NCBI GenBank assembly: GCA_002497025.1
Contig: DAMG01000029.1
Location: 1-23,907 of the forward strand
Source: Euryarchaeota archaeon UBA126
GTDB taxonomy: Archaea > Thermoplasmatota > Poseidoniia > Poseidoniales > Thalassarchaeaceae
Direction of reading: 5' to 3'
DNA: 23,907 bases
The number at the start of each line of letters is the position of its first letter. The stretch's first letter is position 1. Below, one piece after another: positions 1 through 6,886 of this stretch. A model generated the notes under the pieces. It was not told the DNA's origin. It ran no database searches and saw only the letters and a program-made list of their open reading frames with translations. A program made the position numbers and the translations under genes.

Positions 1-330
1 GCCATGGCCAGACAACGCGCACGAGCACTTGATGGAGAATTGGTGAATGTGCGTTCAAAATCGGGAGGTCGTGCAGATTTGGCTGAATTAGAAGAGAGGT
101 TTCGCGTCGCTGAAGCGCGACGTAGTCAGTTGGAAACTATGTTGGCTAATGAGCAGGGTCGGCGTAAGGACTTGGAAGAGGTCGTTGGTGAAGGTAGGGT
201 TGATGAGTTACGAAGAGAAAATGCTGCATTGATTCGTCGTGAAGAAGAACATATGCTACTAATCCTAGACATGGAATCCAAGATTGATCAACTGATGGAA
301 ATTATTGCGGGATTGCAAAATAATGTATAA
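1..330 (+). CDS. Coiled-coil protein, C-terminal part (probably 5'-truncated by the window edge)
   Basis: The frame is open to the left edge, with an in-frame ATG at 4, so this may be the tail of a longer gene. The 108 visible residues are highly charged, with leucines at heptad-like spacing (ELEERF, SQLETML, DELRREN, MESKIDQLMEII), so the region is almost entirely a predicted coiled coil. There is no membrane segment and no recognisable enzymatic motif. Such tails occur in cytoskeletal, SMC-like or scaffold proteins, but nothing here picks one. The TAA stop is at 328-330, followed by a 40-nt gap to the EF-hand gene. Function unknown; the coding call is fairly safe because the composition is typical of a real coiled coil. 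Confidence 0.6.
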   Translation, partial: AMARQRARALDGELVNVRSKSGGRADLAELEERFRVAEARRSQLETMLANEQGRRKDLEEVVGEGRVDELRRENAALIRREEEHMLLILDMESKIDQLMEIIAGLQNNV

Positions 331-332
331 TG
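324..332 (+). promoter_or_regulatory. Possible TATA element for the EF-hand/zinc-ribbon pair
   Basis: The string tgtataatg overlaps the stop codon of the upstream coiled-coil gene and lies about 40 nt before the ATG at 371. An archaeal TATA box here would place transcription start near 354 and leave a leader of about 15 nt. No Shine-Dalgarno sequence precedes the ATG. Position and composition fit, but the match could be chance. Confidence 0.3.
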
Positions 333-370
333 CCGGGAAAATCACAATAACATAGTGGATTAAATCAACT

Positions 371-694
371 ATGAAGGAAATGATTGGGGACCTTATTGCC
401 GATGCTTTGCTACGCCTTGTCGGTGAAATTATTATTTTAGGAATTATTGCAATTTTAGTTTCTATGGGGCTATCTGAAGGTCAGGCTTATGGTGTCTTTG
501 TTTTGCTTGCTATTGTCGCGATTTACAGAACAATCCAATGGGAAAAAAAGAGGCGTGAGTTGTTAGGAAAGGCTGCCGATCTAGACTTAGATGGTGATGG
601 AAAGATTTCGGAAGAAGAGTGGGCTGCTGCTGAGATGGGTGAAAATAAACAAGAAGATGAGAAGGAGTGGTGGGGTGAAGAAGACGAGGGTTGA
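371..694 (+). CDS. Small two-TM membrane protein with a cytosolic or external EF-hand
   Basis: A 107-residue protein. Two hydrophobic segments (about residues 16-34 and 38-53) form a hairpin, followed by a basic patch (EKKRRE). A canonical 12-residue EF-hand loop lies at 72-83, with Asp72, Asp74, Asp76, Gly77, Ile79 and Glu83 in the Ca2+-ligand positions. The tail is very acidic. A single EF-hand usually needs a partner, so Ca2+ binding may require dimerisation. Orientation in the membrane is not clear; the basic patch after TM2 suggests the EF-hand is cytoplasmic (positive-inside rule). The last 20 nt overlap the start of the zinc-ribbon gene, so the two are probably translationally coupled. 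No known family name can be given. Confidence 0.75.
   Translation: MKEMIGDLIADALLRLVGEIIILGIIAILVSMGLSEGQAYGVFVLLAIVAIYRTIQWEKKRRELLGKAADLDLDGDGKISEEEWAAAEMGENKQEDEKEWWGEEDEG
661..667 (+). promoter_or_regulatory. Shine-Dalgarno site deciding the GTG start of the zinc-ribbon gene
   Basis: The sequence gaaggag lies 7 nt before GTG 675, inside the 3' end of the EF-hand gene. It supports a GTG start with a 20-nt gene overlap and translation coupled to the upstream gene. Confidence 0.6.
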
Positions 695-1238
695 GGGGAT
701 CAGTTGCCCGAAGGGATGTAGGGAATTGAAATACAAATCTGAGATGACTCGTCAGTCGGTAGTCCTGCTGCTGATAGGAGTATTTTGTCTCCTAATGTCA
801 ATCAGTTTCTTATCTAACGATTCTGTTCAGGAAGATTCTTCGCTGAATAAGTTTGAAGTGGCGTTAGGGCTCCTCGGCGTTAGCTCCGTTTGTATTTTCA
901 TTGCATTAAGATTAGAAAAATTAACACGACTGAAATGTGAAAAATGTCTTGGGGTAATGGTAGAATCTAAACAAATAGATATGTTGCTAAAAGACAATGC
1001 AAATTATGTGCGCGAGAAACTTAAAAATTCAGTAAATAATAGTGAGCATGATTGCCCAGATTGTGCTGAAAAAATGAGGAAGTTCGACCTCAGAATGAGC
1101 GACCCGGGGGTAGACCTAATTGCAGTAATAAGACCGCACAAAATTAAAGAAATTGATGGGTGTTTTGGTTGTGATTTAATTTGGCTTGATTTGGGTGAAG
1201 AAGGGCTTATTCAAGGATGGAATGTTGTTCAAAGATGA
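675..1238 (+). CDS. Membrane protein with two TFIIB-type-like zinc ribbons, the first split by a TM hairpin
   Basis: GTG start chosen at 675 because a Shine-Dalgarno sequence, gaaggag (661-667), sits 7 nt upstream; an earlier ATG at 591 would run inside the EF-hand gene. The 187-residue product has four Cys pairs: C11/C15, C88/C91, C127/C130 and C163/C166. Both second halves resemble the end of the small zf-TFIIB-type ribbon (PF13453-like: CxxC, then a hydrophobic W/V-x-[DE] run): CEKCLGVMVESKQIDML and CFGCDLIWLDLGE. Two hydrophobic helices (about 29-46 and 62-80) sit between the two halves of ribbon 1. If both Cys pairs bind one zinc, the TM hairpin is an insertion within the ribbon fold. 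The role is unknown. Its stop is 1 nt from the convergent GGGPS stop. Confidence 0.75.
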   Translation: MKKTRVEGISCPKGCRELKYKSEMTRQSVVLLLIGVFCLLMSISFLSNDSVQEDSSLNKFEVALGLLGVSSVCIFIALRLEKLTRLKCEKCLGVMVESKQIDMLLKDNANYVREKLKNSVNNSEHDCPDCAEKMRKFDLRMSDPGVDLIAVIRPHKIKEIDGCFGCDLIWLDLGEEGLIQGWNVVQR

Positions 1239-1239
1239 A

Positions 1240-2052
1240 TTAGGAATTCATAGTTGTGATAAAATCTGTCAATACTCTTTGAAGCTCGTCTGCATCATCA
1301 AATGATTCTGTTAGATTTCCAGTAATTATCCAATCTGCACCCGCTTGCACTGCTTTTCTAGCTGCTTCACCATCTCTTATTCCGCCACCTACAACGAGAG
1401 TTAGATTGCAAGAATTGCGCGCGGCATGAATGAGTTCTTCGCTTACAGGAGTGTTTGCTCCACTTCCTGCCTCAAGATAGAGAAGCTCGAATCCGTAGGA
1501 TTCTGCAGTCATAGCATAAGCCGAAGCTCGTTCTGTTTGGTCCGCTTCGAGTAAATCTGCTTTCCCTACTTCTCCAACTCTGCCGCCCGGCGAACAAACA
1601 ACGTACCCCATTGGTAGAGTTTCAACGCCGGCCTGGCGAATGAATGGTGCGCCTGCTAGTTGTTCCTCGATCAGGAATTTTGGGGTTGTGCTGTTCATCA
1701 GCATCATGAATGTAATTCCGTCTGCTGAAGGAGATAAGGCGGCTGCTCCTGCTGGGAATAGTACAACCGGTATACTCCAAGATTCTTCGTCGAGTTCCGA
1801 ATCTTGACTAGATGCCCATGTAACTAACTCTAGAGCTTCTTTGATTGCAACTACTGTGTTGTGGACATTTTCCATATCAGTACCAGTCGACCCCCCCACT
1901 AATACCATGCTAGAGCCAGCTGATACCGCCGCCATACATCGTTTTGCAGCCATCTCTGGTGTTTGATCGGCTGGATCTATGAGTATGGCGTGCCTAGCTC
2001 CACTATTGGTGTTGGTGACATAGTGGAGTGTTGGGCCTGGCTCTCTCACCAT
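1240..2052 (-). CDS. Geranylgeranylglyceryl phosphate synthase (GGGPS)
   Basis: Joins sn-glycerol-1-phosphate to geranylgeranyl diphosphate, the first committed ether-bond step of archaeal membrane lipid synthesis. The 270-residue TIM barrel carries the family signatures in order: ILIDPADQ near the N-terminus (Mg/diphosphate Asp), LVGGSTG, LFPAGAAALSPSADG, MGYVVCSPGG, LYLEAGSGA, VVGGGIRDG and ITGNLTE (phosphate-binding loops). It belongs to the GGGPS/PcrB family and looks like the long archaeal group II form. The start is taken at ATG 2052, preceded by aaggt. A GTG at 2088, overlapping the upstream stop as GTGA, would add 12 residues and fits the coupling seen upstream, so it is a real alternative. 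It is the last gene of the ferredoxin-flavoprotein-GGGPS cluster. Confidence 0.93.
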   Translation of the reverse strand: MVREPGPTLHYVTNTNSGARHAILIDPADQTPEMAAKRCMAAVSAGSSMVLVGGSTGTDMENVHNTVVAIKEALELVTWASSQDSELDEESWSIPVVLFPAGAAALSPSADGITFMMLMNSTTPKFLIEEQLAGAPFIRQAGVETLPMGYVVCSPGGRVGEVGKADLLEADQTERASAYAMTAESYGFELLYLEAGSGANTPVSEELIHAARNSCNLTLVVGGGIRDGEAARKAVQAGADWIITGNLTESFDDADELQRVLTDFITTMNS

Positions 2053-2084
2053 GACCTTGCGTGGCGATTTAGTGTCTAAGTGTT

Positions 2085-2723
2085 TCACGTGGTTGCTGCA
2101 AGTGAGCGCCCAAGTTCTACTTCTTGCTCCAAAGACAATAATGGGTCTTCGCCAGTCCAATCCATCAATTGTAACCACTTTCCTTCACTACGTGGTGGTT
2201 CTTGCTCGGCTGGCCACCAAATTTCCACAAGTCCGTCCGGTCTATGGCCCTCGTGTTCTGAGCCGATTAATTCCTCATTATGCACACCACCGAGCCATTG
2301 AATGGAAGATGTGTTCTCTGGTTTTGTGATTACTTTCTCAACTAACAATGTTGAGCCGGAAGAATATCCGGCACCAGAAAAGGTGATGGTGGTTTCACCC
2401 GATTTTGATTTGTTTTGATTAATAGTGGTTCTAAGATGGAGGTTTGCTCCCCTTTCAACTAATTTTGTCGCCAATGATTTTTCTAACCAGGAACGGCGTA
2501 CCGCTGTGTCGGATATTGTTGGAATTTGGGAACCTAAATCTCCCAACCATTCATTTGGGATATTATTCGAAAGTGGTTGTGAAATTAATCCGGGTAATTC
2601 CCCTATCAAACCCGCTTCTGCGCGTGCCGAAATTAGGTGTACTTCTGCATTTGGTTTTAGATCGAAGATGGTGTGAGCGCAAATCAATTGTGATAGCTCA
2701 ATACCAACTATAGCTACTGTCAA
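2085..2723 (-). CDS. Short FAD-oxidoreductase-like protein with an eroded dinucleotide loop
   Basis: A 212-residue protein that starts with a beta-alpha-beta pattern (TVAIVG, then VHLIS near 28-32) like the FAD-binding Rossmann unit. The usual GxGxxG loop is replaced by GIELSQ, so tight FAD or NAD binding is doubtful. A segment at about 76-102 (RRSWLEKSLATKLVERGA, then a strand) resembles the 'R-x-x-[FL]-[DE]-x-x-L' helix that follows the Rossmann unit in geranylgeranyl-reductase-type flavoproteins. At 212 residues it is about half the length of those enzymes. TTG start at 2723 overlaps the ferredoxin stop (TTGA), which indicates coupled translation. Context suggests a role tied to the ferredoxin and to lipid synthesis, perhaps a partner or scaffold rather than an active oxidoreductase; that is inference. 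Confidence 0.7.
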   Translation of the reverse strand: MTVAIVGIELSQLICAHTIFDLKPNAEVHLISARAEAGLIGELPGLISQPLSNNIPNEWLGDLGSQIPTISDTAVRRSWLEKSLATKLVERGANLHLRTTINQNKSKSGETTITFSGAGYSSGSTLLVEKVITKPENTSSIQWLGGVHNEELIGSEHEGHRPDGLVEIWWPAEQEPPRSEGKWLQLMDWTGEDPLLSLEQEVELGRSLAATT

Positions 2724-2953
2724 CTCACTTCAACTCCGAGGGAAACCGGTAGGGGCTCGTTTTTGTCAAAGAAAAGAGCGTGGACAGGGCAGGCGGGAAT
2801 ACAAAGATCGCAGTGTGTGCATGTTGGTTCGTCTATAATTACCAAGAGATTTGAGAGATCTAGTGCGTTAACGGGGCATATAGAAACACACGCCGCGCAA
2901 CCAAAGCAACGCCCTTCGTCCAATGAGAGGATTTCTCCTGCACGCCTCGGCAT
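2720..2953 (-). CDS. 2x[4Fe-4S] ferredoxin
   Basis: From ATG 2953 this is a 77-residue bacterial-type ferredoxin with two classic cluster motifs: CFGCAACVSICP (Cys16, 19, 22, 26) and CTHCDLCIPACP (Cys45, 48, 51, 55). It is a soluble one-electron carrier. A TTG at 3061 would add 36 residues of basic, low-quality sequence, but a good TATA element lies inside that extension (3011-3022), so the shorter form is preferred. The gene leads a cluster with an oxidoreductase-like protein (TTGA overlap) and GGGPS. Archaeal geranylgeranyl reductases use reduced ferredoxin to saturate lipid chains, so this carrier may feed such a step, although no intact reductase is visible here. Confidence 0.88.
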   Translation of the reverse strand: MPRRAGEILSLDEGRCFGCAACVSICPVNALDLSNLLVIIDEPTCTHCDLCIPACPVHALFFDKNEPLPVSLGVEVS

Positions 2954-3221
2954 TAGTTGGTGGGGGCGGTTTTCATACTCAAACCCACCCCGACCCCTTT
3001 GTTTCCTTTGGAATATATTTTCTAAGCAGAAGAAGCGATAGAAAGAGGGTTTCCGCTTCAATTAGCGATATTCATTGAGCCTATACCACTGCTAGCCCAT
3101 AGCCATTGGGCGGCTTCTTGTCGAACCAACATGAATCATTAACACTTCCAGTAGAAATGTAGGGGATCCTCATCACGACCACCAGCATAGTTTGATTTGG
3201 AAAGAAAAACTCGCCACTACC
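2954..3221. other. Divergent intergenic region between ferredoxin and beta-CASP nuclease
   Basis: A 268-nt region, the longest without an assigned gene. It contains the minus-strand TATA element at 3011-3022. Short open frames occur on both strands (about 70-113 codons, TTG starts), but they lack recognisable domains, ribosome sites or protein-like composition. No tRNA or structured RNA signature was found. The promoter of the plus-strand nuclease gene should lie in its right half; no clear TATA was seen. Confidence 0.5.
3011..3022 (-). promoter_or_regulatory. TATA element for the ferredoxin-flavoprotein-GGGPS cluster
   Basis: Read on the minus strand the sequence is gaaaatatattc, a strong archaeal TATA match, followed by an A-rich, then G-rich, stretch. 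Transcription would start near 2990, giving a leader of about 37 nt to ATG 2953. No Shine-Dalgarno sequence is evident in that leader. This argues against translation starting at TTG 3061. Confidence 0.5.
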
Positions 3222-4529
3222 ATGGTCCTCTATTCCGCCGGCAGGACCACATCGTATCCAACCGAACCGGTTGAGGAAGGAATCCGTATACATTTCTTAG
3301 GTGGCGGCGACGAAGTAGGCAACGTCGGTTGTGTACTCGAAGATCGAACGGGCACCAGAATCCTGATAGATTACGGACTAGCTCCTACAAGACCACCAAA
3401 GTATCCTTCAGAAAGCCCTCCAGTGAATCATGCAATAATCACACATTCACATATCGATCATATTGGTATGGCTCCTTGGTTGGTGGGACACCACGGCACT
3501 ACTCTTCACGGCACAGAACTCACTGCCGCGGTTTCTGAAATGATGTGGCGCGACACCTACAAAGTATCCAGCATAGAGGGATATCCACTTCCATGGGATA
3601 TGAGGGACCTCGATGTTGCACTGGGTGCTTGGCAAACCCACAACTTTGGAGAATGGTTCAATGTTGGAGAATGGAGGTTGAGATTCCATCGTGCGGGCCA
3701 TATCCCTGGAGCTGCAATGATTGAAATCGAAACTCCTGAACTTCGTGTACTGTGGGGTGGAGATATGGATACTAGAATTAGTCCAAATGTCGGCGGTGCG
3801 AAGGCAATTGATTGCGACGTCCTTTGTATCGAATCCACATATGGTGGTCGAGAGCACCCCGTTCGCAAGGAAGAAGAAGCCCGACTGGTCGCTAGAGTGA
3901 AAGAAGTCGTTAGTAGGGGTGGTGTGGCACTAATCCCCGCGTTCGCATCAGGTAGGTGCCAAGACATACTTCGAATATTATACGAAGCCGCACCACACCT
4001 CGAAGTACACTTCGATGGTATGGGTACTCGAGTTACTCAACATTGGTTGAATAATCAACAATACATTCGAGATCCCAATGGCTTGGAGAAAATGTGGAGA
4101 TGGGCTAGAAAAGTACGTAGTAAATCCGATAGAAAGAAGGCCCTAGGCGCGGATGTTATTGTAACGACTAGTGGTATGTTAGATGGTGGTCCGGCGATTT
4201 GGTACCTCAATCGTCTTAGGTATGATTTAGCAAATGCAATTCTTCTAACAGGGTATCAAGCAGAAGGCTCCGGTGGTAGAGGCCTTCTGGATAATGGAAA
4301 GCTACCTATTTTTGGAAATTTAACACAAATCGATTTAGATGTCGATCAATTCCAACTTTCAAACCATGCAGGACATTCGGAATTAGAGACATTTGTGCGT
4401 GAATGTAAACCAAAACATGTAGTTTTCTTTCACGGGGATACGGAAGCAAGAGCCGCTATTGGCGCAGAATTCACACAAAATCCCACTCCTCAATTTCCAG
4501 TGAACGGAACTACTCTAATTCTCAAATAA
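3222..4529 (+). CDS. Beta-CASP metallo-beta-lactamase ribonuclease (aCPSF2-like)
   Basis: An archaeal member of the CPSF/RNase J superfamily that cuts or trims RNA. In the 435-residue form from ATG 3222, the metal-site motifs are ordered as expected: HSHIDH at 75-80 (motif 2), RAGHIPGA with His160 (motif 3), GGDMD with Asp181 (motif 4), ESTYGG at 204-209 (motif A of beta-CASP), TSGMLDGGP near 316-324, and HAGH at 382-385 plus HGD at 404-406 (motif C region). It starts directly with the catalytic fold and has no N-terminal KH domains, so it resembles aCPSF2 rather than aCPSF1/FttA. TTG 3192 is an alternative start adding 10 residues; ATG is preferred. The exact group (aCPSF2 versus RNase J) would need a tree. 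Confidence 0.88.
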   Translation: MVLYSAGRTTSYPTEPVEEGIRIHFLGGGDEVGNVGCVLEDRTGTRILIDYGLAPTRPPKYPSESPPVNHAIITHSHIDHIGMAPWLVGHHGTTLHGTELTAAVSEMMWRDTYKVSSIEGYPLPWDMRDLDVALGAWQTHNFGEWFNVGEWRLRFHRAGHIPGAAMIEIETPELRVLWGGDMDTRISPNVGGAKAIDCDVLCIESTYGGREHPVRKEEEARLVARVKEVVSRGGVALIPAFASGRCQDILRILYEAAPHLEVHFDGMGTRVTQHWLNNQQYIRDPNGLEKMWRWARKVRSKSDRKKALGADVIVTTSGMLDGGPAIWYLNRLRYDLANAILLTGYQAEGSGGRGLLDNGKLPIFGNLTQIDLDVDQFQLSNHAGHSELETFVRECKPKHVVFFHGDTEARAAIGAEFTQNPTPQFPVNGTTLILK

Positions 4530-4609
4530 GTGAGTTTTCGACGGTATTTATCATAAGCCGACCGTCTTCTTCATGTTCCACTTAGCCTATGCGCTACAGT
4601 AAGAAAGAC

Positions 4610-4615
4610 AGGTGA
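4610..4615 (+). promoter_or_regulatory. Shine-Dalgarno site of the purine permease gene
   Basis: The hexamer aggtga lies 4 nt before ATG 4620. A possible TATA (tatttat, 4545-4551) lies about 70 nt before the start, which would give a leader of about 45 nt. The gene therefore seems to be translated from a leadered mRNA. Confidence 0.45.
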
Positions 4616-4619
4616 AAAA

Positions 4620-6218
4620 ATGGAAGCACTAGACAAACAATTTGGAATAACCGAAGCGGGAAGCACGGTTGAGGGAGAGATACGAGCAGGAGTTACAACA
4701 TTCCTGACTATGGCGTATATTTTGTTGGTTAACCCAGCAATGCTCTCCGGAACAGGCATGGAATTTAATGATGCACTGTTCGCGACCGCGATTGCCGCAT
4801 TCGTAGGATGTACAGTAATGGGGCTGTGGGCGAATTTACCATTCGCCTTGGCTCCAGGAATGGGGTTGAATGCCTATTTCGTATTCACAGTAGTGATCGG
4901 AATGGGTGTTGCTTGGGAGATTGCCCTCGCAGCAGTATTGATTGAAGGTATTTTGTTCATGATAATGTCTCTACCGCAAGTTGGTTGGAGAACAGAGATG
5001 ATCAATTCTATCCCAACAGACTTGAAAATCGCAACAGGAGCAGGTATCGGAATGTTCCTTGCATTAATCGGTCTGCAGGAGACAGGAATCATTGTCAATG
5101 ACGCAGTAACTCTCAACGAACTCGCAGCCACAGGAATGTGGGAGTACGACTCTGGTGAATTCATTGCTCTTATTGGTCTAATTGCAATAGCTGGTTTGAT
5201 GGCTAGAGGCGTTCCAGGAGCGATAATCATCGGTATAGCAGGAATGTCGATTTGGGGCTGGGCCGTTGGTGCAACAGATCCATACAACATGTTGGGTAAC
5301 GCAGACCCACTAATCTTCTACTTCGACGCGGACGGAAATTCAGTGGACCTTCTAGCAACAGCATCATACATGTGCGTAGATGCAGCAGGGAATGAAGGGT
5401 GTTATTACGCCGGAACAGACGTTCTGGTAGCAGTTAACGTACCAGCTGGTTGGGGTGCCGCAGAAGCAACCGCACCAGAGTTGGGTATTGGAACAGGCAA
5501 ACTAATTTCCACAGACGCACTAACAGCAACAGGTGCTGTAGGCGCTGCAGTCGGTGCATTTGGCGACATAGGCTCTGGAACAGGCCAGACTCCACTAGGA
5601 GATTTCCTATTGATCATGATTACCTTCCTCTTCGTTGATATCTTTGACACAGCTGGAACTCTCTACTCCGTAGGAAGAGCCGCAGGATACGTGGATGAGA
5701 ATGACGAACTAATGAATTCGAATGAAGCATTCATGTCAGACGCAGCAGCAACAATTGTTGGTGCATTAACTGGAACAAGCACTACTACAACTTACATTGA
5801 GTCTGCAGCAGGTGTTGAAGAAGGCGGAAAGACCGGATTAGTGGCAGTCACCGTTGGTGTGCTAATGCTATCTGGACTATTCCTATCTGGACTATTCCAG
5901 GCCATACCACAATTCGCAATGGCGACAGCACTGATCGTTGTAGGTTCTCTTATGATGAAGCAAGTAGCAGATATTGATTGGGATAATTTGGAAATGGCAA
6001 TACCAGCGTTCCTAACAATGGTCCTAATGCCATTCACATTCTCAATCGCTGCTGGAATTGCATGGGGTGTAATAGCCTACGTAGCTATTCAGATCATGGC
6101 AGGAAAGGCACAAGAAGTGAACATGGTAATGTGGATAATCTTCGCATTAATGTCAATGTTCTACCTCGGCCCAGGAAACGAGACCACTTTCGAGTGGATC
6201 CTCAGCAACCTAAACTGA
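4620..6218 (+). CDS. AzgA-type NCS2 purine permease with an enlarged loop
   Basis: An integral membrane H+-coupled importer of adenine, guanine or hypoxanthine. Family signatures are clear: LAPGMGLNAYF (78-87), FVDIFDTAGTLYSVG (338-352) and GTSTTTTYIESAAGVEEGG (385-403), plus about 12-14 hydrophobic helices. Length is 532 residues, while AzgA-type permeases are commonly near 430-480. The extra length lies at about 222-320: a polar, Asp/Ala/Gly-rich loop containing two Cys (252 and 261), followed by a helix rich in Ala/Gly. It is probably an external domain. The APRT gene begins 66 nt downstream, which supports purine uptake followed by phosphoribosylation. Substrate range cannot be fixed from sequence. 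Confidence 0.92.
   Translation: MEALDKQFGITEAGSTVEGEIRAGVTTFLTMAYILLVNPAMLSGTGMEFNDALFATAIAAFVGCTVMGLWANLPFALAPGMGLNAYFVFTVVIGMGVAWEIALAAVLIEGILFMIMSLPQVGWRTEMINSIPTDLKIATGAGIGMFLALIGLQETGIIVNDAVTLNELAATGMWEYDSGEFIALIGLIAIAGLMARGVPGAIIIGIAGMSIWGWAVGATDPYNMLGNADPLIFYFDADGNSVDLLATASYMCVDAAGNEGCYYAGTDVLVAVNVPAGWGAAEATAPELGIGTGKLISTDALTATGAVGAAVGAFGDIGSGTGQTPLGDFLLIMITFLFVDIFDTAGTLYSVGRAAGYVDENDELMNSNEAFMSDAAATIVGALTGTSTTTTYIESAAGVEEGGKTGLVAVTVGVLMLSGLFLSGLFQAIPQFAMATALIVVGSLMMKQVADIDWDNLEMAIPAFLTMVLMPFTFSIAAGIAWGVIAYVAIQIMAGKAQEVNMVMWIIFALMSMFYLGPGNETTFEWILSNLN
5868..5897 (+). repeat. Perfect 15-bp tandem duplication inside the purine permease
   Basis: The unit ctatctggactattc occurs twice back to back (5868-5882 and 5883-5897). 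It is in frame and gives SGLFL-SGLFQ in a transmembrane helix, so it adds five residues without breaking the gene. Identical copies suggest recent slippage. Confidence 0.85.
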
Positions 6219-6284
6219 GTTGAATAACATAACAAAACCTCTTTGGAGAAATCCTTAGAGCACGCGCGCTTTGGAGCGAACAGC

Positions 6285-6827
6285 ATGTCGAATGATATGA
6301 CGCAAAAGTTGAGGGACGCCGTTCGGACGGTACCGGACTTCCCAATTGAGGGAATCATGTTCCGGGACATTACACCTGTCTTGTCCGACGGCACCCTCCT
6401 CTCTGCTACAACAGATCTGTTCATTGAGAGGATGAATGAAGCGGGCTGGAAGCCTGAAGCAATAGTCGGCCCAGAAGCTAGAGGCTTCATCTTCGGGGCC
6501 TTACTTGCCGCCGAATTAGGAATCTCATTTGTTCCAGTCCGTAAGCCAGGAAAACTCCCAGCATCGAAGATGAGAGTAGATTACTCTCTCGAGTATGGAA
6601 CAAACTCATTGGAGATGCACGAGGACGCGTTGAAGCCCGGAGAAAGAGCGGTAATAGTCGACGATCTTCTAGCAACGGGTGGCACGGTAAACGCCTGCGT
6701 TGAACTCTGTCAGAAAGCAGGGGCGGAAGTAGTAGGGGCATTATTCGTAATCGAGTTGGACGGGCTAGATGGAAGGGGCGCGATATCACCCGTACCGAGC
6801 ATATCACTCTTGGACTTCCCTGCCTAA
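6285..6827 (+). CDS. apt: Adenine phosphoribosyltransferase
   Basis: Converts adenine and PRPP to AMP and diphosphate in purine salvage. The 180-residue protein from ATG 6285 is the usual family length. Visible signatures are FPIEGIMFRDITPVL near the N-terminus (APRT-type), IVGPEARGFIFGA (60-72), VPVRKPGKLP (83-92, flexible loop) and the PRPP loop VIVDDLLATGGT (123-134). A TTG at 6243 would extend it by 14 unsupported residues; the sequence ggag at 6273-6276, 8 nt before ATG 6285, supports the shorter form. It follows the purine permease by 66 nt with the same orientation. Some archaeal APRT-like proteins prefer hypoxanthine or guanine; the RDITP motif fits true APRT. Confidence 0.93.
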   Translation: MSNDMTQKLRDAVRTVPDFPIEGIMFRDITPVLSDGTLLSATTDLFIERMNEAGWKPEAIVGPEARGFIFGALLAAELGISFVPVRKPGKLPASKMRVDYSLEYGTNSLEMHEDALKPGERAVIVDDLLATGGTVNACVELCQKAGAEVVGALFVIELDGLDGRGAISPVPSISLLDFPA

Positions 6828-6874
6828 TCGGCATCAACGCCCCGATTCTTTCATAGCATCACCGGCTTTGCCAT

Positions 6875-6880
6875 AGGAGG
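6875..6880 (+). promoter_or_regulatory. Strong Shine-Dalgarno site of the Pro/Lys-rich gene
   Basis: The sequence aggagg lies 6 nt before ATG 6887, a near-perfect match to the anti-SD of 16S rRNA. It fixes the start of the Pro/Lys-rich gene and shows that leadered translation is used in this genome. Confidence 0.7.
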
Positions 6881-6886
6881 ATTATC

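Noticed and set aside
3192..3221. TTG extension of the beta-CASP nuclease by 10 residues
   Set aside because: No SD, and the ATG at 3222 is nearer to the first conserved strand.
4874..5290. 138-codon minus-strand frame opposite the permease
   Set aside because: It mirrors the codon periodicity of the permease and is rich in Ile/Pro/Ala without domains.
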